Numbered from the stretch's first letter, positions 43,983-57,202 are shown. The stretch is DNA of 64,000 bases from CAZWLY01 sp964634465 (GCA_964634465.1 CAZWLY010000005.1:62001-126000); one strand, 5' to 3'. Numbers and translations are program-made. Notes: generated by a model from the sequence alone, not told the origin.

Positions 43983-44009
43983 CTGTTTTTAGGGGCCGCG
44001 GAAAAACAG
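43983..44009 (-). terminator. hairpin after trkH
   Basis: CTGTTTTT and AAAAACAG form a perfect eight-base stem with an 11-base GC-rich loop, 41 bases past the trkH stop codon and before ampG. Its A/T arms give T-runs on both strands. Confidence 0.5.
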
Positions 44010-44049
44010 CCGGATCGATCGAGTTCAGGCCAGACGCCTCCGGCCCGAC

Positions 44050-45498
44050 TCACTTCTTCCAGAACTCCGGCACCAACAACAGGATGACGGTGTAGATCTC
44101 CAGGCGGCCCAGGAGCATGCACAGAATCAGCACCCACTTGCCGGCCAGGGGGATGGCGGCGTAGTTGTCGGCCGGGCCGACTAGGCCCAGGCCGGGACCG
44201 ATGTTGCCGATGGTGGCCGCCACGGCGGCGAAACTGGTGATCAGGTCCAGGTCCATGGCCGCCAGGCTCAGGAAGCCGGCCACGAACAGGACCAGGTAGA
44301 GGCCCAGATAGCCCCACACGGCGTTGAGCACGTCGGTGGGCACCGCCTGGCCGCCCAGCTTGACCGCGTAGACGGCCCGGGGATGGATCAGTCGTTTGAG
44401 CTCCCGGTAGGCGTGCTTGGCCAACAGGACCAGCCGCACCACCTTGACCCCGCCGCCGGTGGACCCGGCCGAGGCGCCCAGGAACATGCAGAAGACCAGA
44501 ATCACCTGGGGCAACGTCGGCCAGAGCTCGAAATCGGCCGTGGCGTAGCCGGTGGTGGTGATGATCGACACCACCTGGAAGAGACCGTGACGGACAGCCT
44601 CCTCCACGGTCTTGAACGTGCCGGTGAAGTACAGCCAGCCGATCACCAGCAGGCTGAAGCCCGCCACCAGGCAGGCGAAGACCCGAAGCTCCGGGTCCCG
44701 CACGTAGCTGATCGGCCGGCCGCTCAAGGCCTTGTAGTGGAGTGAAAAGTTGATCCCGGCCAGGAACATGAAGACGATGATGACGTATTGCTCGTAAGCG
44801 CCGTAGGCGCCGATGGAGGCGTTCCTGGTCGAGAAACCGCCGGTGGCCAGGGTGCCGAAGGTGTGGCAGACGCTCTCGAAGAGGTCCATGCCGCCGGCCC
44901 ACAACAAAGCCGTCTCCAGGGCGGAAATGAGGACGTAGACTTTCCACAGGGTCCGAGAGGTCTCGGTGATCCGGGGCTGGAGGCGATCGACCACCGGCGA
45001 GGGGACCTCGGCCTTGTAGAGCGACATGCCGCCGACGCCCAAAAAGGGCAGGATGGCCACGGACAGGACGATGATGCCCATGCCGCCCAACCAGTGGGTC
45101 AAGGACCGCCAGAAGAGAATGCCCTTGGGCACGACCTCGATGTTGGTCAGCACCGAGGCGCCGGTGGTGGTGAAGCCCGACATGGCCTCGAAGTAGCCGT
45201 CGGTCAAACCGTCGAAGACGCCGCCCAGGACAAAGGGCAGCGCGCCGAACAGGCCCGCTCCCAGCCAGGCCAGGGCGACCACGGCGATCCCCTCGCGGTG
45301 GGAGAGGTTGATCGGCTTGGCCGGCTTGAAGGCGAAGATCAGAAACGCCGACGCGGCCAGGGTGACGATGATGGACTTGAGAAACGCGCCGCTCGATCCG
45401 TCGGCGTAGTAGAGCGACACGCCCAGCGGGAAGATCATCATCCCGGCCAGACCGGCCATGAGCATTCCCACCAAAAACAGCGCCGTGGACAGCCGCAT
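44050..45498 (-). CDS. trkH: Trk/Ktr-type potassium uptake protein TrkH
   Basis: The 482-residue protein has the four pore-loop repeats of TrkH: S-G-F-T-T-T-G-A-S, F-G-T-L-A-T-G-G-F-S-T, I-T-T-T-G-Y-A-T and A-T-I-G-N-I-G-P-G-L. It forms the K+ channel of the Trk system in the inner membrane. The usual NAD-binding regulator TrkA is not encoded next to it. It is divergent from waaA and its ATG lies at 45498. The product length matches the family. Confidence 0.93.
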   Translation of the reverse strand: MRLSTALFLVGMLMAGLAGMMIFPLGVSLYYADGSSGAFLKSIIVTLAASAFLIFAFKPAKPINLSHREGIAVVALAWLGAGLFGALPFVLGGVFDGLTDGYFEAMSGFTTTGASVLTNIEVVPKGILFWRSLTHWLGGMGIIVLSVAILPFLGVGGMSLYKAEVPSPVVDRLQPRITETSRTLWKVYVLISALETALLWAGGMDLFESVCHTFGTLATGGFSTRNASIGAYGAYEQYVIIVFMFLAGINFSLHYKALSGRPISYVRDPELRVFACLVAGFSLLVIGWLYFTGTFKTVEEAVRHGLFQVVSIITTTGYATADFELWPTLPQVILVFCMFLGASAGSTGGGVKVVRLVLLAKHAYRELKRLIHPRAVYAVKLGGQAVPTDVLNAVWGYLGLYLVLFVAGFLSLAAMDLDLITSFAAVAATIGNIGPGLGLVGPADNYAAIPLAGKWVLILCMLLGRLEIYTVILLLVPEFWKK

Positions 45499-45608
45499 CT
45501 AAACTACTCCAACGTAAAGCGTCGGCTTTCCTGCGAGGCCGTCGCCAGGGGGCAGGTTACACCACAACCCCTACTCCGGCAAGCCCGGTCCGCTCGGCGC
45601 CATGGCGC

Positions 45609-45637
45609 TTGACTGGGCGAGGCGAGGCGTATAGACT
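45609..45637 (+). promoter_or_regulatory. candidate promoter of the waaA-car-pur operon
   Basis: TTGACT (five of six) and TAGACT (four of six) are separated by exactly 17 bases. The start would lie about 28 bases before the waaA ATG. It is the only good match in the 173-base divergent gap. Confidence 0.5.
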
Positions 45638-45671
45638 GCTGACTTCGAAGAGGCATGAGGCCTTGGTATAG

Positions 45672-46964
45672 ATGAATCCGACGCTCTGGCCTTATCTGGC
45701 GGGGACCGCCCTGGCCTACGGATTGGTGGCGGCCCCCTTGTGGGGTGTTCTGCGCCTGACCGGCCAGGACACGGAGGAGTACGCCCAGCGGCTGGGCTTC
45801 TATCGCCTCCCGCCCAGGGGCGCCGGGGAGCGGCTCTGGATGCAGGCCGTTTCGGTGGGCGAGGTCCGCCTGGCCGCCACCCTCATCGATGGGCTCCGGG
45901 CCCGGCGGCCGGGTCTGGAAGTGGTGCTCTCCACCGGCACCCGGGCCGGATTCAGGGAAGCCCAAAGGCTGCTCGGCGGCTTGGCCGAAGTGATTTATTT
46001 TCCGGTGGATTCACCCATCTGCGTCCGGCGGGCCCTAAAGGCCGTCCGGCCGGACATGGTGGCCATCTTGGAGACCGAGCTGTGGCCGGCCTTTCTGCGC
46101 CAGGCCCTGGCCGACGGGGCCAAGGTGGTGCTTTTAAACGGCCGCATCTCGGACAGGACGGCCCGGGTGTATCGCCACCTGGCCCCGATGTTTCGGCCGT
46201 TGTTGCGGGAATTCTCGGGCGCGGCCGCGCTGACCGAAAAGGACGCGGCCAGGCTGATCCACCTGGGGGTGAGGCCGGAGCGAGTGATGGTGACCGGCAA
46301 CGCCAAATCGGACAGCTTACCCGTCCAGGCCGACGAGGCCGCGGCCGAGAGGCTGGGCCGGGAACTCGATCTCATCGGGCGACCGGTCTGGGTGGCTGGC
46401 TCGATCCGTACCGGCGAGGACGAGCTGGTCGCCCAGGCCTTCAAGCGCGTTTTGGCCGTCGAGCCGAAAGCCGTGCTGGTGCTGGCCCCGCGCCACCTGC
46501 GGCGCCTCGAGCGGATGGTCAAGAGCCTGGAGCAGGCCGGACTGAGCCACGAGCTTCGCACCCGCCTGACCAACGGCCGACCGCGAAGAGCGCCGGTGGT
46601 GATTCTGGACACCATGGGCGAGCTGTTTCCGCTCTACCGTTCGGCCTGGGTGGCCCTGGCCGGCGGCTCGCTGGTCCCGCTGGGGGGACAGAATCCGCTG
46701 GAGCCGGCCTACTGGGGGGTGCCGGTCCTGTTCGGACCACACATGGACGACTTCGCCGAGGCCTCCGAGCGGCTGATCAGCGCCGGCGGGGCCGAGGTGG
46801 TGACCGACGCCCGCCAGTTGGCCGAGCGGGTGAGCGAACATTTGACCAAACCCGAGCTGCGCCGGAGAACCGGCGAAGCGGCCAGGCGGGCCTTTCTGGC
46901 CCAGTCCGGCGCGGCCGGAAAAGCCATCGACCTGATCATCAGGGTCCTGGACGGGAAAGGATAG
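45672..46964 (+). CDS. waaA: 3-deoxy-D-manno-octulosonic acid transferase
   Basis: The 430-residue inner-membrane-associated glycosyltransferase adds Kdo to lipid A precursor. It has an N-terminal hydrophobic anchor, M-Q-A-V-S-V-G-E-V (near 58-66), L-S-T-G-T, E-T-E-L-W-P, T-G-N-A-K-S-D, and the C-terminal G-G-S-L-V-P-L-G-G-Q-N-P-L-E-P and G-P-H-M-D-D-F nucleotide-sugar motifs. It confirms an LPS-bearing outer membrane and agrees with kdsD further along the same strand. It heads a long rightward gene run. Confidence 0.95.
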   Translation: MNPTLWPYLAGTALAYGLVAAPLWGVLRLTGQDTEEYAQRLGFYRLPPRGAGERLWMQAVSVGEVRLAATLIDGLRARRPGLEVVLSTGTRAGFREAQRLLGGLAEVIYFPVDSPICVRRALKAVRPDMVAILETELWPAFLRQALADGAKVVLLNGRISDRTARVYRHLAPMFRPLLREFSGAAALTEKDAARLIHLGVRPERVMVTGNAKSDSLPVQADEAAAERLGRELDLIGRPVWVAGSIRTGEDELVAQAFKRVLAVEPKAVLVLAPRHLRRLERMVKSLEQAGLSHELRTRLTNGRPRRAPVVILDTMGELFPLYRSAWVALAGGSLVPLGGQNPLEPAYWGVPVLFGPHMDDFAEASERLISAGGAEVVTDARQLAERVSEHLTKPELRRRTGEAARRAFLAQSGAAGKAIDLIIRVLDGKG

Positions 46965-46970
46965 TCAGCC

Positions 46971-48104
46971 TTGGAGGCCATCCTGGCTTTGGAAGACGGC
47001 AGCCTGTTTCACGGCCGCTCCTTCACCGGCGAGGGGGAGGCGGTGGCCGAGGTCTGCTTCAACACCTCGATGACCGGCTACCAGGAGGTCCTGACCGACC
47101 CCTCGTACAAACTCCAAATGGTGGCCATGACCTACCCCCTGATCGGCAACTACGGCGTCAACGCCGAGGACATGGAATCGGCCCGAGTCCAGGTCGAAGC
47201 CTTCATCGTCAAGGAGTACCAGCCCAATTACTCCAACTGGCGGGCCGATCGCTCGTTGGCCGACTTTTTGAATGAGTATGGGGTGTTGGGCGTGGAAGGC
47301 ATCGACACCCGGCGGCTGACCAGGCGGCTGAGGATCGAAGGCGCGATGAAGGGCGTCCTCTCCACCGACGTCTCCGCCCCCGAGCGGCTCGTCGCCAAGG
47401 CCCGGGACTGGGCCGGGTTGGACGGGGTGGACGCCGTGGCCGAGGTGACCTGTCCGGCCGCCTACCGCTGGCTCGACGGCCATCCCGGCGAGACGGTCGA
47501 TTTGGGCCTGGGGAGATCTGTCTGGCGCGGCGGTTCACGGTTCCGGGTCGTCGCCTTCGACTTCGGGGTCAAATACAATATCCTCAGGCATCTGGAACGC
47601 ATGGGAGCCGAGGTCATCGTTCTGCCCGCCTCGACCCCGGCCGAGACGGTGGAGCGGCTCGAGCCGGACGGCGTCTTCTTGTCCAACGGGCCGGGCGACC
47701 CCTCGGCCGTCACCTACGCCGTCGAGGCCGTCCGGGCCATGATCGGCCGCCGGCCCATCTTCGGCATCTGCCTCGGCCACCAGCTCTTGGGCCTGGCCCT
47801 GGGCGGGACGACCTACAAGCTCAAATTCGGTCACCGCGGGGCCAACCAGCCGGTCAAGGACCTGACCACCGGCAAGGTCGAGATCACCGCCCAGAACCAC
47901 GGCTACTGCGTCGATCTAAATTCGCTCGACCCGGCCGACGTGGAGCTGACCCACGTCAACCTCAACGACGACACCCTGGAAGGTTTCAGGCACAAGAGGC
48001 TGCCTCTGTTCTGCGTCCAGTACCACCCGGAAAACTCGCCTGGACCGCACGATTCGTTTTATCTTTTCGGCCGGTTCGCTGAACTCATGTCCCAGGCCGG
48101 TTAG
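46971..48104 (+). CDS. carA: carbamoyl-phosphate synthase small subunit
   Basis: The 377-residue glutamine amidotransferase subunit supplies ammonia to CarB for carbamoyl phosphate (pyrimidine and arginine synthesis). It shows the N-terminal CPSase domain (N-T-S-M-T-G-Y-Q-E-V-L-T-D-P-S-Y) and the class I amidotransferase domain with nucleophile Cys near 267 (G-I-C-L-G-H-Q) and the H-P-E triad part near 354. The start is TTG at 46971, with GGA nine bases upstream, six bases after waaA. It is separated from carB by the penicillin-acylase gene. Confidence 0.96.
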   Translation: MEAILALEDGSLFHGRSFTGEGEAVAEVCFNTSMTGYQEVLTDPSYKLQMVAMTYPLIGNYGVNAEDMESARVQVEAFIVKEYQPNYSNWRADRSLADFLNEYGVLGVEGIDTRRLTRRLRIEGAMKGVLSTDVSAPERLVAKARDWAGLDGVDAVAEVTCPAAYRWLDGHPGETVDLGLGRSVWRGGSRFRVVAFDFGVKYNILRHLERMGAEVIVLPASTPAETVERLEPDGVFLSNGPGDPSAVTYAVEAVRAMIGRRPIFGICLGHQLLGLALGGTTYKLKFGHRGANQPVKDLTTGKVEITAQNHGYCVDLNSLDPADVELTHVNLNDDTLEGFRHKRLPLFCVQYHPENSPGPHDSFYLFGRFAELMSQAG

Positions 48105-48123
48105 GCCGGGGAAGGGGGCCCCG

Positions 48124-50508
48124 ATGAGGATATTCAAATGGTTCGTCGGCCTCATCTGCAGCCTGGTGATAATCGTCGGCGGCGGCGGTTACCTGTATCT
48201 CAAATCCAAGCTGCCGTCCTACGACGGTCTCGTCTCCGCCCCGGTCAAGGCCGCGGTCAAGATCTATCGCGACCAGTACGGCGTCCCCTACATCCTGGCC
48301 GAAAACGAGCGGGACGGCTTCATGGCCCTCGGCTTCGCCATGGCCCAGGACCGCCTGTTCCAGATGGAGATGATGCGCCGGGCGGCCAGGGGCCAGTTGG
48401 CCGAGGTGCTGGGGCCGGACCTCGTGGAGGTGGACAAGCTGTTTTTGACCCTAACCGCGGTCAAGGGGCTGGATGAATACTGGCAGGAGATCGATCCGGT
48501 CCACCGGCGGCCCTTCGAGGCCTTCGCCGACGGGGTCAACCTCTTTCTGGCCCAGGGCAAGTTGCCCCTGGAGTTCACGGTTCTCGACATCATGCCCCGG
48601 CCCTGGCAGCCGGCCGACTGCCTGGCCGTGGCGGTGATCATGGCCTGGGACCTCAACGAGGCCTGGCAGATCGACCTGACCGCGGCCGCCGTGGCCGACA
48701 GGCTGGGGCTCGACGCGGTGCCCGAGTTCTTTCCCGACTATCCGGGCGAGTGGCCGACCATCGCCCCCAAGGGCGGCTATCTCGGCCGGGGCGGTTTGAA
48801 ATTCCTGAAGACCGCCCTCGCCGCCCGCGACTTCCTGGGGTTGGGCAACGCCTCGGGTTCCAACTCCTGGGCCCTCTCCGGCGAGAAGACGACCACCGGC
48901 AAGCCGATCCTGTGTAACGACATGCACCTGGGCTTCTCCCAGCCGCCGATCTGGTGGGAGTGCGGCCTCATCGCCGGCGATTACAAGGTCAAAGGAGTGC
49001 TCATCCCCGGTGTGCCTCTGGCTATGGCCGGCCACACCCCCAAGCTGGCCTGGGCCCTGACCAACGTCATGGCCGACGACGCCGACTTCTTCATCGAAAA
49101 GGTCAACCCCGACAACCCGGACCAGTACCGGGCCGGCGACAAATGGCTGCCCTTCAAGAAGGTGGTCAAGGTCATCAAGGTCAAGGGCGGCGAACCGGTC
49201 AGGCAGGTCTTCAGGCTCACCAGGAACGGGGTCATCATCAACGATCTCAAGACGCCCGCGCCGCTCAAGGGCGACCTCTTGGCCATGCGCTGGTCGGGCC
49301 AGGACGTCCTGGGCGGGGCGGCCAAGACCTTCCACGACATCGTCAAGGCGAGCGACTGGGCCTCGTTCAACCGGGCCGTGGCCCAATTCGGCTGTCCCGG
49401 TCAGAACTTCCTCTACGCCGACGTCGAGAGCAACATCGGCTGGCGGGCCGGGGTCAAGATCCCCAAGCGGCGGGGCGGCTACAACCCGATCCTGCCGGCG
49501 GAGGGCTACAGCGGCAAGAACGGCTGGGACGGCTACCTGCCCTTCGACCAGCAGCCGTTCGTCTTCAACCCGCCCCAGGGCTACCTCGTCACCGCCAACA
49601 ACAAGAGCGTCGGCCCCGAATACCCCCACTACATCTCCCACTACTGGGCCAGCCCGGAGCGCTACAGCCGCATCGACGACATGATCCGGGCCAAGGACAA
49701 ACTCTCTCTGGCCGACATGCGACTCATCCAGACCGACATCCGGTCGGTGACCGCCGAGATGCTGGTTCCCTACATCCTCAAGGCCTACGAGGGACAAAAG
49801 CCGTCGGAAGCGGAGGCCGAGGCGCTGAAACTTCTTTCCGAGTGGAACATGGACCTGGACGCCGATTCGGCCGCGGCGGCCATCCACGAGCTGACCTACG
49901 TCAACCTGTTCAAGGAGACGGCGGGCGACGAACTGGGCGACCTCCTGGACGTCTGGCTCAGGTCCCACTACATCGCCAGCCGGGCCATGACCAGGTGGCT
50001 CAAAAACGACTCGGCCGTCTTCGACGACAAGACCACGCCCCAGAAGGAGGACCGGGCGGCCATCCTGCGCCGCTCGCTCAAGGCGGCCCTGGCCCGGCTC
50101 GAGGAGGCGTTCGAGACCGACGATATGACCAAGTGGCGGTGGGGCGAAATCCACACCGTGACCTTCAAGCATCCCTTCCACGGTCAGAACAAGTATCTGG
50201 ACAAGCTCATCGACCTGGGGCCCTACCCCATCGGCGGCGGCATGTTCACCGTCAACCCGCTCCAGTATCGGCTGAAAGGCGACCTGGCCGCCCGCTCGGG
50301 CGCCTCCATGCGCCACGTCATCGATCTGGGCGACCTCGAAAAGTCCCGGGGCGCGATCACCACCGGCCAGAGCGGGCACTTCATCTCGCCTCATTACGGC
50401 GATCAGGTCGAGCTGTGGCTCAAAGGCACGCCCCATCCGCTGAGCCTCGATCCCGAGCGGATCAAGGGCATGGCCAAGTACGAGCTGACGCTCGAACCCG
50501 CTTCGTAA
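48124..50508 (+). CDS. penicillin acylase-family Ntn hydrolase, inserted between carA and carB
   Basis: The 794-residue protein has an N-terminal membrane anchor or signal (about 6-26). The rest is a penicillin acylase-type precursor: alpha chain with R-D-Q-Y-G-V-P-Y-I-L-A (near 49) and a beta chain beginning at Ser246 in G-S-N-S-W, which becomes the catalytic N-terminal Ser after self-cleavage, plus N-D-M-H-L-G. Relatives hydrolyse N-acyl amides such as acyl-homoserine lactones, beta-lactam side chains and acylated amino acids. It acts in the periplasm if the signal is used. It starts 20 bases after carA. The substrate is unknown. Confidence 0.92.
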   Translation: MRIFKWFVGLICSLVIIVGGGGYLYLKSKLPSYDGLVSAPVKAAVKIYRDQYGVPYILAENERDGFMALGFAMAQDRLFQMEMMRRAARGQLAEVLGPDLVEVDKLFLTLTAVKGLDEYWQEIDPVHRRPFEAFADGVNLFLAQGKLPLEFTVLDIMPRPWQPADCLAVAVIMAWDLNEAWQIDLTAAAVADRLGLDAVPEFFPDYPGEWPTIAPKGGYLGRGGLKFLKTALAARDFLGLGNASGSNSWALSGEKTTTGKPILCNDMHLGFSQPPIWWECGLIAGDYKVKGVLIPGVPLAMAGHTPKLAWALTNVMADDADFFIEKVNPDNPDQYRAGDKWLPFKKVVKVIKVKGGEPVRQVFRLTRNGVIINDLKTPAPLKGDLLAMRWSGQDVLGGAAKTFHDIVKASDWASFNRAVAQFGCPGQNFLYADVESNIGWRAGVKIPKRRGGYNPILPAEGYSGKNGWDGYLPFDQQPFVFNPPQGYLVTANNKSVGPEYPHYISHYWASPERYSRIDDMIRAKDKLSLADMRLIQTDIRSVTAEMLVPYILKAYEGQKPSEAEAEALKLLSEWNMDLDADSAAAAIHELTYVNLFKETAGDELGDLLDVWLRSHYIASRAMTRWLKNDSAVFDDKTTPQKEDRAAILRRSLKAALARLEEAFETDDMTKWRWGEIHTVTFKHPFHGQNKYLDKLIDLGPYPIGGGMFTVNPLQYRLKGDLAARSGASMRHVIDLGDLEKSRGAITTGQSGHFISPHYGDQVELWLKGTPHPLSLDPERIKGMAKYELTLEPAS

Positions 50509-50528
50509 GGGGATTAGACGGGGTTTCC

Positions 50529-50648
50529 ATGACGCCGGGTCTCACCAAAAAATACAGCTCAGGCCGAATCGGCCGGGAAAGACGACTTCGAGCAGCGGCA
50601 ACGAGTCCGGCCGGTGCGACGTTCGCAACTCAACTCAGGAGACGCTAG
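50529..50648 (+). CDS. possible 39-residue Arg-rich leader peptide upstream of carB
   Basis: An ATG at 50529 opens a 39-codon frame ending at a TAG seven bases before the carB ATG. It encodes 8 arginines, ends in R-R-R, and its last codons (AGG AGA) form the carB ribosome-binding site. This is the layout expected of a translational control peptide for an arginine-pathway gene. However, GC-rich DNA gives Arg-rich frames easily and the upstream ribosome site (GGGG) is weak. Treat as a candidate only. Confidence 0.25.
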   Translation: MTPGLTKKYSSGRIGRERRLRAAATSPAGATFATQLRRR

Positions 50649-50654
50649 ACCTAG

Positions 50655-53866
<3,212 letters not shown>

Positions 53867-53870
<4 letters not shown>

Positions 53871-55267
53871 TACTCAGGCCAGACGGACCAAAGGAGTACT
53901 GCGGCGTCTTCGCCGTCTACGGCCGGGAGGACGCGGCCAAGCTGACCTACTTCGGGCTCTACGCCTTGCAGCACCGCGGTCAGGAGTCGGCCGGCATCGT
54001 CGCCTCCGACGGCACAAACGTCTCCGAGCACAAGGGCATGGGATTGGTGGCCGACGTGTTCACCGAACGGGACCTGGATCGGCTCCGGGGCCACCTGGCC
54101 ATCGGCCACGTCCGCTACTCGACCACCGGCTCATCGCTTCTGTCCAACGCCCAGCCGTTCACCGTTCGTCACGGCGGCCGGACCATCTCCATCGGCCACA
54201 ACGGCAACCTAATAAACGCCCACATCCTGAGAAAGAAACTGGAGGGCGAGGGCTCCATCTTCCAGGCCTCGATGGACTCCGAGATCTTCGTCCACCTGAT
54301 CGCCAAGAACCTGCGCCTCGGCTTCGAGGAGGCGGTGATCCAGGCCCTGTCCCAAGTCAAGGGGGCCTACTCGCTGGTGATGATGACCGAGGACACCCTG
54401 ATCGTCGCCCGCGACCCCAAGGGGATCAGGCCGCTGTGTCTGGGCCGGCTCGACGGAGTCCACGTCGTCGCCTCGGAAACCTGCGCCTTCGATCTGGTCG
54501 AGGCCGAGTACGTTCGCGACGTGGAACCGGGCGAGATACTCTTCATCAACGAAGACGGCGTCAAATCGGTAAAACCGTGGGCCCAGACCAGAAGCGCGTT
54601 CTGCATCTTCGAGTACATCTACTTCGCCCGACCCGACTCCAACATCTTCGGCCACAACGTCTATCAGATCAGAAAACGCCAGGGCGCGGCCCTGGCCAAA
54701 GAGCACCCGGTCGAGGCCGACGTGGTCATGCCCTTCCCCGACTCGGGCAACTACGCCGCGCTGGGCTACTGCGAGGCGTTGGGCATCCCCATGGAGATCG
54801 GCATGATCCGCAACCACTACGTCGGCCGGACCTTCATCCAGCCGTCCCAGACGATGCGCGAGTTCGGGGTCCGGGTCAAGCTCAACCCGGTCAAGGAGCT
54901 GATCCGGGGCAAGAAGGTGGTCGTCATCGAGGATTCCATCATCCGGGGGACGACGACCAGGACCAGAATCCAGACCATGCGCGACGCCGGAGCCAAGGAG
55001 GTCCACTTGCTGGTCTCCTGCCCGCCCCATCGCTACCCCTGCTACTACGGCATCGATTTCTCCACCAAGGGCGAACTGATCGCCTCCGAGAGTTCGGTGG
55101 AGGAGATCCGGGATTACATCGGCCTGGACAGTCTCCACTACCTCTCGCTGGACGGCCTGATCGAAGCCACCCGGGTGGAGAAGGAATGGTTCTGCCTGGC
55201 CTGCTTCAACGGCGAGTACCTGGTCGGGCCGATCGACGAAAACGCCTCCAAACACTGCTTGGAATAG
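53867..55267 (+). CDS. purF: amidophosphoribosyltransferase
   Basis: The 466-residue enzyme catalyses the first committed step of purine synthesis. Cys12 (E-Y-C-G-V-F) becomes the catalytic N-terminal nucleophile after removal of an 11-residue propeptide. The PRPP loop is V-I-E-D-S-I-I-R-G-T-T. Cysteines in F-C-I-F-E-Y, Y-P-C-Y-Y and F-C-L-A-C match the four ligands of the Bacillus-type [4Fe-4S] enzyme, so this is an oxygen-sensitive iron-sulfur PurF. The start overlaps the carB stop (ATGA). Confidence 0.96.
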
Positions 55268-55271
55268 AGCG

Positions 55272-56270
55272 ATGAGCATCGAGCAAGCCAAAGAGGTGCT
55301 TAGGATCGAGGCCGAGGGGCTTCTCTCCCTGATCGACCGGGTCGGCGAAAGTTTCGCCCGGGCGGTGGAGATCATCTACAACGCCCCCGGCCGGGTGATC
55401 CTGACCGGAATCGGTAAGTCCGGGCTGATCTGCCACAAGATCGCGGCCACCATGTCCTCCACCGGCACGCCGGCCCTCTTTCTCCATCCGGTGGAGGCGC
55501 TCCACGGCGATCTGGGAATGGTCACCGAGCGGGACGTACTCATCGCCGTCTCCAACTCGGGCGAGACCGAGGAGGTCAACGCCATCCTGCCGGCGGTGAA
55601 AGAGATCGGTTCGCCGATCATCGCCATGACCGGCGCGCCGACCTCGACTTTGGCCCGGCTGGCCGACGAGATCATCGACGTCGGCGTGGCCCGGGAGGCC
55701 TGCCCGCTGGGTCTGGCCCCGACCGCTTCGACCACCGCCGCCTTGGCCATGGGCGACGCTCTGGCCGTGTGCCTGCTCACCAAGCGCGAGTTCAACGAGT
55801 CCGACTTCCAGGCCCTCCACCCCGGCGGTCGGTTGGGGCAGCGGCTCAATTCGGTCCGGGTCAGCGAAATCATGGTCACCGGCGAGGGTCTGCCCTTGGT
55901 CGCGCCTGAAACGCCGTTGGAGTCGGCGATCAAGGAGCTGGACGTCAAGGATCTGGGCCACGCCCTGGTGGTCGATGAGGACCGGCGTCTGGTCGGCATC
56001 CTGGCCGACGGCGACCTGAGACGGGCGCTGTGCCAGGGCCGGATACGAGACGGCTTGAGCGCCGCCGACCTGATGACGACCGACCCCAAGACCGTGGACG
56101 CCAACGCCCTGGCCGTGGACGCGTTGGACATCATGGAGCGTTTCCAGATCACCGCCCTGCCGATCACCGACACCGAGCGGCGGGTGGTCGGCGTGGTCCA
56201 CCTCCACGACATCCTCGGCCGGGGCAGCTTCCGCTTCCGCCCGACCATGGTCAACGGCAAGACGAGATGA
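55272..56270 (+). CDS. kdsD: arabinose-5-phosphate isomerase (KdsD/KpsF)
   Basis: The 332-residue enzyme has an N-terminal SIS sugar isomerase domain (about 35-170; G-I-G-K-S-G-L-I, S-N-S-G-E-T-E-E, H-P-G-G-R-L-G near 190) and two C-terminal CBS domains (about 205-260 and 272-325). It converts ribulose 5-phosphate to arabinose 5-phosphate, the first step toward Kdo, the sugar that WaaA transfers. It lies 4 bases after purF and overlaps the next gene by four bases. Confidence 0.94.
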   Translation: MSIEQAKEVLRIEAEGLLSLIDRVGESFARAVEIIYNAPGRVILTGIGKSGLICHKIAATMSSTGTPALFLHPVEALHGDLGMVTERDVLIAVSNSGETEEVNAILPAVKEIGSPIIAMTGAPTSTLARLADEIIDVGVAREACPLGLAPTASTTAALAMGDALAVCLLTKREFNESDFQALHPGGRLGQRLNSVRVSEIMVTGEGLPLVAPETPLESAIKELDVKDLGHALVVDEDRRLVGILADGDLRRALCQGRIRDGLSAADLMTTDPKTVDANALAVDALDIMERFQITALPITDTERRVVGVVHLHDILGRGSFRFRPTMVNGKTR

Positions 56271-57202
56271 GCGCCGAGGCCGCGGATCTCCGGCCGCCCA
56301 GAGGGCTGATTGTCGATCTCCTGACCCCCTTTGACGCCCGGGGCCGGGTGGAGTGGGACTCCCTGGCTCGATTGCTGGACCACGTCGGTCCCTGGGCCGA
56401 CTGCCTACTCCTCTTCGGACCGGAGGTGGGCGGCGGGCCGGACATGGGGCCGCGGGCCCGGGCCAGAATGGCCCAGTTCGTGGCCGAACGATGCGACCTG
56501 CCGCTGTTGACCTTCATCACCCAGACGACCAAGGAGCTGGCCCTGACCTCGGCCAAGGTGCTGGCGGCCATCGACGCCGCCCACCGGGTCTTTCTCGTGG
56601 ACGCCCCGCTTCTGGTCCGCTCCAACCGGGGCCTGCCCGACTGGCTCAACCGAGTTCACGACGCCACCGGCCGTCCGGTGCTGCTCTACAATCACCCTCG
56701 GCTGATGGACCGAATCGCCTCCCAGACCAAGCGCCGCAACATCAGGACCTCGGTTCTCAAAAAGGCGGCCGAGGAGACCGAGGGACTGGCCGGGCTGTTG
56801 GTCAAGGGCCCGGCCAAACGACTGGTCCACTACCGCCAGGCGGTCAGGTCCAGGCCGGGTTTCAGGCTCTACGACGCCGTCGAGACCCGCTTCCTCGACA
56901 ACCCGTCCTCGGCCGGGGTGGTCTCGGCCGGGGCCAACCTGTTGCCGGCCGCCTGGGCCCGGGTGGTCCGCTCGGCGCTCCACCTGGACGACTCGGCCCG
57001 GGCGGCGGAACTCCTGGCCTGCGCCAAGGCGGCCCGCAGGCTGGCCCGTCGCCTTCAGGCCCGGCCCTTGGGCTGGCTGACGGCCGGGCTCAAAATCAGG
57101 GGCGTCTTGTCCGCTCGCCTGCCCGATCCCAAGGACGGCCCCGACCCAACCAAAGTGGAGAGCTTCCTGGCCGGCCTGGGACCGGCCAAGTGGTGTCTGT
57201 GA
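56267..57202 (+). CDS. divergent DapA/N-acetylneuraminate lyase-family protein
   Basis: The 311-residue protein has the overall DHDPS/NAL TIM-barrel pattern: L-L-T-P-F-D near the N-terminus, the catalytic Tyr in L-L-Y-N-H-P, and a likely Schiff-base Lys in G-L-L-V-K-G-P-A (near 185). The family's G-T-T-G-E substrate loop is replaced by F-G-P-E-V-G-G-G, so it is unlikely to be true dihydrodipicolinate synthase. Some divergent relatives are pyruvate-dependent aldolases or regulatory proteins. ATG 56267 overlaps the kdsD stop codon. The reaction is unknown. Confidence 0.75.
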   Translation: MSAEAADLRPPRGLIVDLLTPFDARGRVEWDSLARLLDHVGPWADCLLLFGPEVGGGPDMGPRARARMAQFVAERCDLPLLTFITQTTKELALTSAKVLAAIDAAHRVFLVDAPLLVRSNRGLPDWLNRVHDATGRPVLLYNHPRLMDRIASQTKRRNIRTSVLKKAAEETEGLAGLLVKGPAKRLVHYRQAVRSRPGFRLYDAVETRFLDNPSSAGVVSAGANLLPAAWARVVRSALHLDDSARAAELLACAKAARRLARRLQARPLGWLTAGLKIRGVLSARLPDPKDGPDPTKVESFLAGLGPAKWCL

